Origin: DASSQJ01 sp963726295 | Lineage (GTDB): Bacteria > Actinomycetota > Actinomycetes > Actinomycetales > Dermatophilaceae | Reading direction: 5' to 3' | Length of the DNA: 64,000 nt | Assembly: GCA_963726295.1 (NCBI GenBank) | Contig: CAVSBW010000011.1 | Location: forward strand, 248,001 to 312,000 | Notes under the pieces: model-generated | Told to the model about the DNA's origin: nothing | The model's database searches: none | Seen by the model: only the letters and a program-made list of their open reading frames with translations | Shown here: positions 26,058 through 34,375 of the stretch, one piece after another | How positions within the stretch are numbered: the stretch's first letter is position 1 | How the letters are laid out: each line of letters begins with the position of its first letter | Translations under genes and position numbers: made by a program

Positions 26058-27023
26058 TCAGAGGACGCCGATCTCGGTGAGGTAGTCCTGGGCGACCTGC
26101 TTGGCGTCCTCGCCCTCGACGTCGACCTTCGCGTTGAGCTCGGCCATCTTCGCCTCGTCGAGGGGCTCGAGGATCTCGTTGGCGATCGTGTCGTAGGTCT
26201 GGGCGTTCTTCTCGTACACGTCGTTCTGGAAGGTGTACGAGACGTTGTAGAGGATCATGACGCCCGGGTCCTCGACGAGCTCGAGGTTGAGCGCCGTGAT
26301 CCGGCCGTCCGTGGTGAAGACCTCGCCGAAGTCGCACGCGCCCTTCGACGTCTCGGTGTAGATCAGGCCGGTGTCGAGGATGTTGATCTGGCTCTGCGGC
26401 ACCTCGTAGCCGGTGGCCTTCTCGAAGAGCACCAGGCCGTCGGGGCGGTCGGGGAACTCGGTCTCGAGGCACAGCGTGGCGTCCGGGTTGGCCTTGAGGT
26501 AGTCGGCCATCGACTGGAACGTGAAGCCGCCCTCCTGCTTGGCGAGGTCACCGTTGGCAGCGAAGCCGTACGTGTCGTTGAACGGCGAGGTGCCGACCCA
26601 CTTGATGTTGTTCTCCTCGAGGTCCTTCTCGGACGTCTTGGTGAACAGCTCCTCGGGGTCCTGGCTCGGGTCCTGCTGGCCGAGGTGGACCGTCCAGCCG
26701 GTGCCGTTGTACTCCGGGTAGACGTTGATCTCACCGCTGAGCAGGGCCTGGCGGTTCACGGAGGTGCCGCCGAGGTTGGTCTGGTCCGTGACCGACGCCC
26801 CCTCGTTCTCGAGCGCCAGGACGAGCATCTCGCCGAGGAGGATGTTCTCGGTGAAGTCCTTGGAGCCCACGGTGATGCTCACGCCGTCCAGGGCCGAGCC
26901 GCCGTTGTCGCCGCCCCCGCTGCTGCTGCTGCTGCCGGAGCTGTCCGAGCCGCAGGCGGCGAGGGAGAGGCTCGCCGTGAGGGCCGCAGCCGTCAGGACG
27001 ATGGGGGTCTTTCGCATTCGCAT
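26058..27023 (-). CDS. Glycine betaine/choline ABC importer, substrate-binding lipoprotein
   Basis: 321-aa lipoprotein. Signal peptide MRMRKTPIVLTAAALTASLS then lipobox LAAC with Cys about residue 24, a Ser/Gly-rich linker, and an OpuAC/ProX-type binding domain (ITVGSKDFTENILLGEML; INVYPEYNGTGW). It must partner the adjacent permease-ATPase genes, but it is encoded on the opposite strand and converges on them, so it has its own promoter. ATG 27023 is followed by a second ATG at 27017. Confidence 0.87.
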   Translation of the reverse strand: MRMRKTPIVLTAAALTASLSLAACGSDSSGSSSSSGGGDNGGSALDGVSITVGSKDFTENILLGEMLVLALENEGASVTDQTNLGGTSVNRQALLSGEINVYPEYNGTGWTVHLGQQDPSQDPEELFTKTSEKDLEENNIKWVGTSPFNDTYGFAANGDLAKQEGGFTFQSMADYLKANPDATLCLETEFPDRPDGLVLFEKATGYEVPQSQINILDTGLIYTETSKGACDFGEVFTTDGRITALNLELVEDPGVMILYNVSYTFQNDVYEKNAQTYDTIANEILEPLDEAKMAELNAKVDVEGEDAKQVAQDYLTEIGVL

Positions 27024-27292
27024 GGAAGTCACCTTCGGTGTTGTCGCGAGTCGCTGGTTCGACGTCGTACGTTGCGTGCACAGCAGTCGCCTCCGCCCTC
27101 GGTCGCACCGCTGGGGGCGGGCACACATCGCCCCGGGCGTTCCGGGCGGAGGCCGGACCTCCCTATCCTTCACGCGGAACGACCCGCACCCCACTCCAGG
27201 CCGATGTCGTGACGCAATCGTGACGGTCGTACGGGGTATCGTCCCGAATGGCGGGATTTCCCGTCCGGTAAGTGAGATCGTGGGGCACGCCC

Positions 27293-27298
27293 TAGGCT
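27293..27298 (+). promoter_or_regulatory. -10 box TAGGCT of purD, leaderless
   Basis: Ends 6 nt before GTG 27305. The 281-bp gap between the binding-protein gene and purD otherwise shows no gene; a small inverted repeat GCGGGATTTCCCGT lies at about 27251. Confidence 0.5.
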
Positions 27299-27304
27299 GG
27301 CCGC

Positions 27305-28588
27305 GTGCAGGTCCTCGTCATCGGCTCCGGTGCCCGTGAGCACGCCATCGTCCGATCACTCTCCCTCGACCCCTCCGTCGACGCGGTCATCGCCGCCCCC
27401 GGCAACCCCGGGATCGGGCAGTCGGCCCTGTGCGAGCCCCTGGCCGACGTCACTGACGCCGGTGCCGTCGTCGAGCTGGCCCGACGGCACCGGGTCGAGC
27501 TCGTCGTGGTCGGGCCGGAGGCGCCCCTGGTCGCCGGGGTGGCCGACGCCGTGCGCGCGGCCGGCATCGCCTGCTTCGGTCCGTCGGCCCCGGCCGCCAG
27601 GCTCGAGGGCAGCAAGGCGTTCGCGAAGGAGGTCATGTCGGTGGCGCAGGTCCCGACCGGGATGGCGCACGTGTGCACCGACGAGGCGGAGGTCGCCGAC
27701 GCCCTCGACTCCCTGGGCGCACCCCACGTCGTGAAGGACGACGGGCTGGCCGCGGGCAAGGGGGTCGTCGTCACCGACGACCGCGAGGCCGCCCTGGAGC
27801 ACGCCCGCGCGTGCCTGGTCAAGCCGGACGGGCGGGTCGTGGTGGAGGAGTACCTCGACGGCCCGGAGGCCTCCCTCTTCTGCGTCTGCGACGGCGAGTC
27901 CGTGGTGCCGCTGGCGCTCGCCCAGGATTTCAAGCGCGTCGGCGACGGCGACACCGGTCCCAACACCGGTGGCATGGGCGCCTACAGCCCCCTCGGCTGG
28001 GCGCCGGACGGGCTCGTCGACGAGGTCGTCCAGCGGATCGCGCAGCCGGTGGTCGACGAGATGCGCCACCGCGGCACGCCGTTCGCCGGCGTGCTGTACG
28101 TGGGGCTCGCGCTGACCGCCCGGGGACCCCGCGTCATCGAGTTCAACGTCCGCTTCGGCGACCCCGAGACCCAGGTCGTGCTGGCCCGGCTGATGACCCC
28201 GCTCGGTGGTGTCCTGCGGGCGGCCGCCACGGGCGACCTCGTCGCCCTCCCGCCCCTGCGGTGGGCCGACACGCACGCCGTCACCGTGGTCATCGCCGCC
28301 GAGGGCTACCCCGCCACCCCCCGTACCGGGGGCGAGGTCGGCGGGCTCGACGACCTCCCGGGCGACCCCGACGCCTACGTCCTCCACGCGGGTACTACCC
28401 GGGCCGACGACGGACTGCTCGTGGCCTCCGGCGGCCGGGTGGTCTCCGTCGTCGGGCTCGGCGAGAGCCTGGGGCAGGCGCGCGAGCGCGTCTACGCGGC
28501 GGTCGACGCGGTACGGCTGGCGGGGTCGCACCACCGCACCGACATCGCCCTCGCGGCCGAGCGGGGCGAGGTGCCCCTCCCGGGGTGA
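27305..28588 (+). CDS. purD: Phosphoribosylamine-glycine ligase (GAR synthetase)
   Basis: 427-aa ATP-grasp enzyme of purine synthesis joining phosphoribosylamine and glycine. N-terminal VLVIGSGAREHAI is the family signature, followed by VVGPEAPLVAG, KDDGLAAGKGVVV (ATP-grasp lysines), DGDTGPNTGGMGAYSP and EFNVRFGDPETQ (metal-binding Glu/Asn). GTG start is supported by a -10 box just upstream. Length is normal. Confidence 0.96.
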   Translation: MQVLVIGSGAREHAIVRSLSLDPSVDAVIAAPGNPGIGQSALCEPLADVTDAGAVVELARRHRVELVVVGPEAPLVAGVADAVRAAGIACFGPSAPAARLEGSKAFAKEVMSVAQVPTGMAHVCTDEAEVADALDSLGAPHVVKDDGLAAGKGVVVTDDREAALEHARACLVKPDGRVVVEEYLDGPEASLFCVCDGESVVPLALAQDFKRVGDGDTGPNTGGMGAYSPLGWAPDGLVDEVVQRIAQPVVDEMRHRGTPFAGVLYVGLALTARGPRVIEFNVRFGDPETQVVLARLMTPLGGVLRAAATGDLVALPPLRWADTHAVTVVIAAEGYPATPRTGGEVGGLDDLPGDPDAYVLHAGTTRADDGLLVASGGRVVSVVGLGESLGQARERVYAAVDAVRLAGSHHRTDIALAAERGEVPLPG

Positions 28589-28615
28589 GCCCGTCCTCGG
28601 CCGGGCGCCGCCCTC

Positions 28616-28687
28616 ACCCGGGTCGGACCGGAAGAAGGCGTCGAACCCCAGCTCCTCGGCTGACCGCGCCACCGCGCGGAGGTCCAT
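28616..28687 (-). pseudogene. Relic of an LLM/F420-type oxidoreductase N-terminus
   Basis: About 24 codons read MDLRAVARSAEELGFDAFF followed by RSDPG. The stretch resembles the conserved start of LLM-class proteins, in which a phrase like AAEELGFDAFFRSDH follows some 15-20 residues after the start. Here the intervening residues appear deleted and the frame degrades after RSD. It lies between purD and an MFS gene. Low certainty; it could be a chance ORF. Confidence 0.4.
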
Positions 28688-28696
28688 GCCGTCACG

Positions 28697-30148
28697 CTAG
28701 CCGTCGGCGGCGGTGACCTCACCCGGGGTGAGCGCACGAACCCGGCCGGCGGCGAGGGCGACCGTGAGACCGGTGAGCGCTCCGACGCCGACGAGGGCGG
28801 CGAAGTGCGGGCCGGCGACCGACGGGCCGAGCCACGCGACGACCGCCCCGGCGAGACCGGTCGAGACGGCCACGCCGGTGGACACGGCCAGACCCTGGGC
28901 TGCGCTGGCCCGCCCCTGGCGGTGCGGCGGGGTGAGAGCCAGCAGCTCGGTGGACAGGGTCGGGGACAGGATGCCCATGCCGGTCGCGGCCAGCGCCCAC
29001 CCGGCCATCCCCGCGACGACGCCGACGAGGTCCAGGGAGAGCAGGGCCGGCCCCGCGGCTCCGACGGCGATGAGCAGGCCGCCGACGCGGATGCGCCGGG
29101 CGGCGTCGGTGCGTCGCTGGACGACGTCGGTGCTGTTGAGCCACGAGCCGACGGCCCACATGACCCCGGTGACCGAGAGCGACACCCCGGCCAGTGCAGC
29201 GGACGCGTGGTGCACGGTCACGAGCATGAGCGGGATGGTCATCCCCACTCCTGTGAACGCGGCGGAGACGAGCAGCCGGATGCCGACGACCGCCGGCACG
29301 CCGCCGGCCAGGCGGGTGGTGCCCCACGGCAGGGCCCGAGTGGCCGCTGCGAGCACCACCGCGAGTCCGGCGGCCGCGAGCCCGACCCCCGCGGGGCGCG
29401 TCGCCGGGGAGTCGAGCAGGGGTGCGGAGAACGTGACCACGGCCAGCCCGGCGGCCAGGGTCAGCGCGGCGGTCGTGCGTGCCCGGCTGCCGTCGTCGGC
29501 CTCGACGGTGCCGGGGTGTCCGCGGCGCAGCGCGGGACGCAGGAGCAGCAGGGCCGGGGCGGCGACGAGCACCGGCCCGACGAAGACGGCCCGCCAGCCC
29601 GCGAGGGCCTCGATGCCCCCGGCGAGGCCGGGCCCCAGGAGGGACGGCAGCACCCAGGCGGCGGCGAACCCGGCGAAGACCTTGGCGCGCAGCGCCTCCG
29701 GCAGGGCCTGTGCGACGAGCACCATGAGGGAGGTGTCCAGGAGTGCCTCGGCGGCACCGGACAGCCCCCGGCCGGCCACGAAGACCGCCATCGTGGGGGC
29801 TGCGCCGGAGACGGCCTGGGCCACGGTGAACAACGCCATCCCGCCGAGGAGGACCGCACGGGGGCCGAACCGGTCGGTCCACCCGCCGCAGAAGGCCATG
29901 GCGAGGGTGAACGCGACGACCGAGGCCCCGGTGGACGCGCCGAACAGGCCCCACCCCTGGAGGTCCCCGACGACGACCGGCAGGACGGTCTGGACCGCGC
30001 GGTTCTCGAACGCCGCCAGGGTGACGAGCGCGAGCGTGCCGGCGACGACGGGGAGGTGGCTCGGGTCAAGGAGGCGGGGCGGGGGGCCGGGGGCGTCCGC
30101 GGTGCTCGCGGCGGCGGAGGTGTTCGTGGTCACGGGCGCCATCCTCAT
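28697..30148 (-). CDS. MFS transporter, probable drug efflux, SoxR-regulated
   Basis: 483-aa major-facilitator protein with 12-14 predicted spans. A Pro-rich N-terminal tail (residues 1-30) is followed by the first spans (VVAGTLALVTLAAFENRAV) and the loop GGWTDRFGPRAVLLGG, a variant of the motif A loop. It is divergent from soxR, and a perfect SoxR box abuts its start codon, so redox-cycling compounds should induce it. ATG 30142 could be the true start, because 30148 is almost inside the operator. Substrate unknown. Confidence 0.82.
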   Translation of the reverse strand: MRMAPVTTNTSAAASTADAPGPPPRLLDPSHLPVVAGTLALVTLAAFENRAVQTVLPVVVGDLQGWGLFGASTGASVVAFTLAMAFCGGWTDRFGPRAVLLGGMALFTVAQAVSGAAPTMAVFVAGRGLSGAAEALLDTSLMVLVAQALPEALRAKVFAGFAAAWVLPSLLGPGLAGGIEALAGWRAVFVGPVLVAAPALLLLRPALRRGHPGTVEADDGSRARTTAALTLAAGLAVVTFSAPLLDSPATRPAGVGLAAAGLAVVLAAATRALPWGTTRLAGGVPAVVGIRLLVSAAFTGVGMTIPLMLVTVHHASAALAGVSLSVTGVMWAVGSWLNSTDVVQRRTDAARRIRVGGLLIAVGAAGPALLSLDLVGVVAGMAGWALAATGMGILSPTLSTELLALTPPHRQGRASAAQGLAVSTGVAVSTGLAGAVVAWLGPSVAGPHFAALVGVGALTGLTVALAAGRVRALTPGEVTAADG

Positions 30149-30149
30149 A

Positions 30150-30167
30150 CCTCAAGCACACTTGAGG
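30150..30167. promoter_or_regulatory. SoxR box
   Basis: CCTCAAGCACACTTGAGG: perfect 7-bp arms around CACA, matching the known SoxR operator CCTCAAG-N4-CTTGAGG. It lies between soxR and the MFS gene and should control one or both. Confidence 0.88.
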
Positions 30168-30176
30168 TCAATTCGA

Positions 30177-30182
30177 TAGTCT
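30177..30182 (+). promoter_or_regulatory. -10 box TAGTCT of soxR, leaderless
   Basis: Ends 6 nt before GTG 30189. The SoxR box overlaps where its -35 would be. Confidence 0.4.
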
Positions 30183-30188
30183 GCGCCC

Positions 30189-30656
30189 GTGACCCGTCCT
30201 GAGCTGCTGAGCATCGGAGAGGTGGCCGCGCGGTCGGGGGTCAGCGTGGCCACGATCCGCTTCTACGAGGACCGCGGCCTCATCGCCTCGACCCGGACCG
30301 CCGGGAACCAGCGCCGGTTCGAGCGGCACGAGCTGCGCCGGATCGCGGTGGTCCGGGCCGGACAGCGCTTCGGGCTCAGCCTCGCCGACATCGGTGCCGC
30401 GCTCGCGACGCTGCCCCACGACCGGCCACCCACCAAGCGGGACTGGTCGCGGCTCTCCCGCCGCTGGCACTATCTGCTGACCGCGCGCATCGAGGCGATG
30501 GAGCGTGTCCGCGACGGGCTCGCGGGCTGCATCGGCTGCGGGTGCCTCTCGTTGCGCTCGTGCCCCGTGTACAACGCGGGGGACCGGCTCGCCGTCGAGG
30601 GGCCGGGGGCCCGGCGCTGGCCGCCCGCGGCACGCACCGACCCGTCCGAGCACTAG
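30189..30656 (+). CDS. soxR: Redox-sensitive MerR-type regulator SoxR
   Basis: 155-aa MerR-family regulator. HTH (LLSIGEVAARSGVSVATIRFYEDRGLI in part) at residues 7-32, dimerisation helix, then the [2Fe-2S] ligands C114, C117, C119 and C125 in CIGCGCLSLRSC, which identify SoxR. Oxidation of the cluster by redox-active drugs activates target promoters. Its stop shares CTAG with the stop of the convergent MFS gene. Confidence 0.95.
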   Translation: MTRPELLSIGEVAARSGVSVATIRFYEDRGLIASTRTAGNQRRFERHELRRIAVVRAGQRFGLSLADIGAALATLPHDRPPTKRDWSRLSRRWHYLLTARIEAMERVRDGLAGCIGCGCLSLRSCPVYNAGDRLAVEGPGARRWPPAARTDPSEH

Positions 30657-31867
30657 GCCCCGAGGGTGACGGCCTCGGCCTCGGAGGTGACCGGCTGGGC
30701 CCCGTGACCGGGCTCGGCGTCGATGGCGCGAAGGAACCGGTGGCCGGTGGCGAGCACCGCGGCCGAGAGCACGACCGCGACGGCTCCCACCCAGAACGGC
30801 AGGTGCAGCGACCGTTCGCCGAGCGTCCCGGCGAGCCACGGCGCGACGGCGCCACCGGAGAAGCGGACGAAGCTGTAGGCCGCGCTCGCGACTCCCCGCT
30901 CCACCGGCGAGACCCTCATCACCGCCTCGGTGATGAGGGTGTTGTTGACCCCGAGGAACCCGCCGGCGACGACCACGCCCACCACGAGGACACGCCTGTC
31001 GTCGGTCCACAGCGCCATCGCGACGAGCACCGCGGCGAAGCCGAGCAGGGCGAGGACCATCCCGGTGAACGTGCCGACCCGCCGCTGCACCCACGGGGCG
31101 ATGAACACCGACGCGACGGCGAGGAAGAGGCCCCACCCGAAGAAGACCAGCCCCGTGCCGTGGGCGGACATGTCGAGGGGGAAGGGAGTGAAGGCGAGCA
31201 GGGTGAAGAAGCCGAAGTTGTAGAGCAGGGCCGTGATCCCCACCGTGAGCAGGCCGCGGTGCCGCAGCGCGCGGAGCGGGGCGCTGAGCGGGGTCGGCCC
31301 GGGACGCCGGTCGCCCACCGGGAGGGTCAGCCAGGTGGCGACGAGGGCGACGAACATCAGCGCGCTCACCCCGAAGAACGGCCCGCGCCAGGAGATCGAG
31401 CCGAGGGCACCGCCGAGCAGCGGCCCCGTGGCGATGCCGAGGCCGAGCGCGGCCTCGTAGAGGATGACCGCCTGGGCGACCGAGCCCCGGGCGGCGCTGA
31501 CGATGGTCGCGAGGGCGGTGGCGATGAAGAGCGCGTTGCCGAGCCCCCAGACCGCGCGGAAGCCGACGATGGCGCCGACGGTGTCCTGCATCCCGGCCAG
31601 ACCCGCCCCGACGATGATCGTCGCGAGCCCGAGCAGCAGCCTGCGCTTGGCGCCGATCCGGCTCGACACCCACCCGGTGACCAGCATGGCCACCCCCATG
31701 ACGGCCATGTAGCTCGTGAAGAGCAGGGAGACCTGGGACGGGCTGGCGCCCAGCTCGTCGGCGATCGGCTTGAGGATCGGGTCGACGAGCCCGATCCCCA
31801 TGAAGGCGACGACGCAGGCGAAGGCGACGCTCCAGACGGTCTTGGGTTGGCGCCACATCGTGGTCAT
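30653..31867 (-). CDS. MFS transporter, MarR-operon
   Basis: 404-aa major-facilitator exporter with 12 predicted spans. Family features are FMGIGLVDPILKPIADELGAS, the motif A loop TGWVSSRIGAKRRLLLG, and GPLLGGALGSISWRGPFF. ATG 31867 overlaps the stop of the MarR gene (ATGA); longer in-frame upstream sequence belongs to other frames. Probably a multidrug or metabolite exporter repressed by the MarR protein. Confidence 0.87.
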   Translation of the reverse strand: MTTMWRQPKTVWSVAFACVVAFMGIGLVDPILKPIADELGASPSQVSLLFTSYMAVMGVAMLVTGWVSSRIGAKRRLLLGLATIIVGAGLAGMQDTVGAIVGFRAVWGLGNALFIATALATIVSAARGSVAQAVILYEAALGLGIATGPLLGGALGSISWRGPFFGVSALMFVALVATWLTLPVGDRRPGPTPLSAPLRALRHRGLLTVGITALLYNFGFFTLLAFTPFPLDMSAHGTGLVFFGWGLFLAVASVFIAPWVQRRVGTFTGMVLALLGFAAVLVAMALWTDDRRVLVVGVVVAGGFLGVNNTLITEAVMRVSPVERGVASAAYSFVRFSGGAVAPWLAGTLGERSLHLPFWVGAVAVVLSAAVLATGHRFLRAIDAEPGHGAQPVTSEAEAVTLGA

Positions 31868-32310
31868 GAGTCCTCTCGGTGGTCGGTGGGGGTACGGGTG
31901 GCCGCGAGCAGCCGCTCGAGCAGGCCCACGGCCGTCCGCAGGTCGGCCTCGCTCGGCTGGACGGCGGCGAGGACGTCGCCGAGCGCCCGGGCACGGGCGC
32001 GGCGGGCGCCGGCGAGGGCGCGTGTGCCCGCCGGGGTCAGGGCGACGAGGGAGGCGCGGGCGTCGTGCGGATCGGGGGACCGGTCGACGAGCCCGTCGGC
32101 CTCCAGGCGCTGCACCAGGGTCGTCATCGTCGGCTGGCTGACCTCGTCGGCCACGGCGAGGACCGTGACCCGGGCCGGCCCGAGCTCCTCGATGAGCGAG
32201 AGCGTGCGGGCCGTGGACCAGGGCAGGCCCATGTCGGCGTTGCGGCTCGCCCAGCGGGAGAGGCCGGCGGCGTGTCGCAGCAGGGCGTCGGCGAGGTCGC
32301 TCTCGGGCAT
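31864..32310 (-). CDS. MarR family transcriptional regulator
   Basis: 148-aa winged-helix regulator: VTVLAVADEVSQPTMTTLVQRLEADGLVDRSPDPHDARASLVALT covers the HTH and wing with the diagnostic DxRxxxxxLT pattern. First gene of an operon with the MFS exporter. A palindromic operator and a leaderless-type -10 box lie directly upstream, so it is probably autorepressed. Confidence 0.92.
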   Translation of the reverse strand: MPESDLADALLRHAAGLSRWASRNADMGLPWSTARTLSLIEELGPARVTVLAVADEVSQPTMTTLVQRLEADGLVDRSPDPHDARASLVALTPAGTRALAGARRARARALGDVLAAVQPSEADLRTAVGLLERLLAATRTPTDHREDS

Positions 32311-32317
32311 GTCCAGG

Positions 32318-32340
32318 AATATAGATAGGCAACCTATCTA
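32318..32340 (-). promoter_or_regulatory. MarR operator overlapping promoter
   Basis: TAGATAGG-CAA-CCTATCTA (32322-32340) has perfect 8-bp arms. On the minus strand TATATT (32318-32323) overlaps it by two bases and ends 7 nt before the MarR start codon. Occupancy would block the promoter. Confidence 0.75.
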
Positions 32341-32452
32341 ATTTCAAGCCGGCGACCGGTGGACCGCGACGTGGGGTCACCCGAGACGGCGGGGCGGGGG
32401 GATCGGCAGCTGGCCGGCTGCGAGGCGTGTCCCGCCGGCACGCCCCGGCTGC

Positions 32453-32458
32453 AAGAAT
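32453..32458 (+). promoter_or_regulatory. -10 box AAGAAT of purC, leaderless
   Basis: Ends 6 nt before ATG 32465. No ribosome site is visible, in keeping with a leaderless mRNA. Confidence 0.4.
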
Positions 32459-32464
32459 CGCCGC

Positions 32465-33370
32465 ATGGCCGACATCCCCGGCGCCCCCCCGGAGCTCCCG
32501 GGCTTCGTGCACGTGTACTCCGGCAAGGTCCGCGACCTCTACGCGCCGGTCGACCCGGCCACGGGCGACGCGTCGCCGGACCGCCTGCTGCTCGTCGCCT
32601 CAGACCGCATCTCGGCGTTCGACTTCGTCCTCGAGACGCCGGTGCCCGACAAGGGCGAGGTCCTCACCCGGATGTCGCTGTGGTGGTTCGACCGCCTGGC
32701 CGACCTCGTGCCGAACCACGTCGTGTCCACCGACGTGCCGGAGCAGGTGCGCGGCCGGGCGGTGCTCGTGCGGCGGCTGGAGATGTTGCCGGTGGAGTGC
32801 GTCGCCCGTGCCCACCTGACCGGTGGCGGCTGGCGCGAGTACCTCGCCGACGGCACGGTGAGCGGCATCCGCCTCCCCGAGGGCCTCCAGGACGGCTCCC
32901 GCTTCCCGGAGCCGCTCTTCACGCCGTCGACCAAGGCGCCACAGGGGGAGCACGACGCCCCGATGCGCTACCCCGAGGTGGAGGCGGCCATCGGGCGCGA
33001 CCTGGCTGCCCGGGCCCGCGACCTGACCACCCGCATCCTCGCCCGGGCCAACGACCTCGCGGTGCCGCGCGGCATCATCGTCGCCGACACCAAGGTCGAG
33101 TTCGGAGTCGAGGGCGGTGAGCTGGTGCTCGCCGACGAGGTCCTCACCCCCGACTCCTCCCGCTTCTGGCCCGCCGACCAGTGGGAGCCGGGACACCCCC
33201 AGCCCTCGTTCGACAAGGAGTTCGTCCGCGAGTGGCTGATGTCGCCCGCCAGCGGGTGGGACAAGGCGTCCGGCGACCCCCCGCCCCCGCTGCCCGACGA
33301 CGTCCTCGAGCGGACCCGGGCCAAATACGTCGAGGCCTACGAGCGCCTCACCGGCGAGCCCTTCGCCTGA
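32465..33370 (+). CDS. purC: Phosphoribosylaminoimidazole-succinocarboxamide synthase (SAICAR synthetase)
   Basis: 301-aa long-form (yeast/actinobacterial-like) SAICAR synthetase, adding aspartate to CAIR with ATP. Motifs include HVYSGKVRDLY at the N-terminus, SDRISAFDFVLETPVPDKG, VECVARAHLTGGGWREY, LFTPSTKAPQGEHD, and DTKVEFGVEGGELVLADEVLTPDSSRFW. Complete and normal length. Confidence 0.96.
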   Translation: MADIPGAPPELPGFVHVYSGKVRDLYAPVDPATGDASPDRLLLVASDRISAFDFVLETPVPDKGEVLTRMSLWWFDRLADLVPNHVVSTDVPEQVRGRAVLVRRLEMLPVECVARAHLTGGGWREYLADGTVSGIRLPEGLQDGSRFPEPLFTPSTKAPQGEHDAPMRYPEVEAAIGRDLAARARDLTTRILARANDLAVPRGIIVADTKVEFGVEGGELVLADEVLTPDSSRFWPADQWEPGHPQPSFDKEFVREWLMSPASGWDKASGDPPPPLPDDVLERTRAKYVEAYERLTGEPFA

Positions 33371-33439
33371 CCGCCCGGCCCGAGCTCCGCCGGAGCGCCC
33401 CCGACCGCCCACGCACCACCGGACCACAGGAGACCGCCC

Positions 33440-33808
33440 ATGGCCGAGCAGCGACCCGACTGGCGGACGGCGGGGTGGCCCATTCCCGTGACCTCGGGCT
33501 TCGAGTTCACCGAGTTCGAGGTGACGACCACCATCGGTGTCGTCTCCGGTGTCTACGCCACGAGTCTGGGCTTCGCCCGCGGGTTCTCGTCGGGCATCAC
33601 CTCGCTCGTCCGCGGCGAGGTGACCCAGATGACCGAGCAGCTCGCCGAGGCCCGGCACCACGCCCTCCAGCGCTGTGTCTCCGAGGCGCAGCGGCACGGC
33701 GGAAACGCCGTGATCGGCGTGCGCTTCGACTCCAACGAGGTGGGGTCGGGCCAGATCATCGAGATCCACTGCTACGGCACGGCGGTGCTCGTCGGCGCTC
33801 GCGACTAG
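33440..33808 (+). CDS. YbjQ family (heavy-metal-binding domain) protein
   Basis: 122-aa cytosolic protein of the YbjQ/UPF0145 family, which forms pentameric rings. FEFTEFEVTTTIGVVSGVYA at about residues 21-40, RGEVTQMTEQLAEARHHALQR, and GGNAVIGVRFDSNEV are characteristic. The start is supported by AGGAG 9 nt upstream. Function is not established. It stands between purC and a DUF664 gene. Confidence 0.82.
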   Translation: MAEQRPDWRTAGWPIPVTSGFEFTEFEVTTTIGVVSGVYATSLGFARGFSSGITSLVRGEVTQMTEQLAEARHHALQRCVSEAQRHGGNAVIGVRFDSNEVGSGQIIEIHCYGTAVLVGARD

Positions 33809-33811
33809 CCT
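33806..33811 (+). promoter_or_regulatory. -10 box TAGCCT, leaderless arrangement
   Basis: Overlaps the YbjQ stop codon and ends 6 nt before ATG 33818. Confidence 0.45.
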
Positions 33812-33817
33812 CGCCGG

Positions 33818-34375
33818 ATGGCCGACCACCAGCACGTCGACGACGGCCGCCGCGAACCACGGCCGCAGGACCCGCCGGGGGCTGAGCGCTGGGCGTCCTA
33901 CCTCGACTGGCTGCGAGAGGACGTCATCGCGCAGGTCCTGACCCTGCCGCCGGCGGACCAGCGGACCAGCCGGCTCGCGAGCGGTTGGACGCCCCTCGAG
34001 ATGTTGAGCCACCTGCTGCACATGGAGCAGCGCTGGTTCGTCTGGGGGTTCCTCGCCGAGCCTGTCCAGGACCCGTGGGGTGACTGGAACACCCCCGAGC
34101 CGTGGCTCGACGACGACGCCGACCGGACCCTGCCGGAGGCGCGGTGGGTGGTGGCCGACGACGTCGCGGCCGAGGACCTCGCCGTCCGCCTGCGGGCGAT
34201 GGGCGAGCGGACCCGCGCCGTCCTGCGCGACCATCCTCCGGAGGCGCGCGCCGCCACCGGCGGTCGGTTCGGCGACGACCCGCCCAGCCTGGACTGGATC
34301 TGCGTCCACGTCCTCGTCGAGTACGCCCGGCACGCCGGGCACGTCGACGTCGTCGCCGAGCTCAGCCGCGGCTGA
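33818..34375 (+). CDS. DinB-fold protein, DUF664 (mycothiol-dependent transferase-like)
   Basis: 185-aa four-helix DinB/YfiT-fold protein. Candidate metal ligands are the histidines in MLSHLLHMEQRW (about residues 62-73) and in VEYARHAGHVDV near the C-terminus, the pattern of the DUF664 group related to mycothiol-dependent enzymes of actinobacteria. The substrate is unknown. It overlaps the convergent TetR gene by 14 bp. Confidence 0.8.
   Translation: MADHQHVDDGRREPRPQDPPGAERWASYLDWLREDVIAQVLTLPPADQRTSRLASGWTPLEMLSHLLHMEQRWFVWGFLAEPVQDPWGDWNTPEPWLDDDADRTLPEARWVVADDVAAEDLAVRLRAMGERTRAVLRDHPPEARAATGGRFGDDPPSLDWICVHVLVEYARHAGHVDVVAELSRG

Noticed and set aside
27024..27304. Riboswitch upstream of the binding protein or purD genes
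   Set aside because: No conserved riboswitch core (purine, glycine, ydaO/c-di-AMP) could be recognised by eye, and purD appears leaderless.
28697..32310. Antibiotic biosynthesis cluster around the two MFS pumps
   Set aside because: Only exporters and regulators are present; no biosynthetic enzymes, and the flanks are purine genes.
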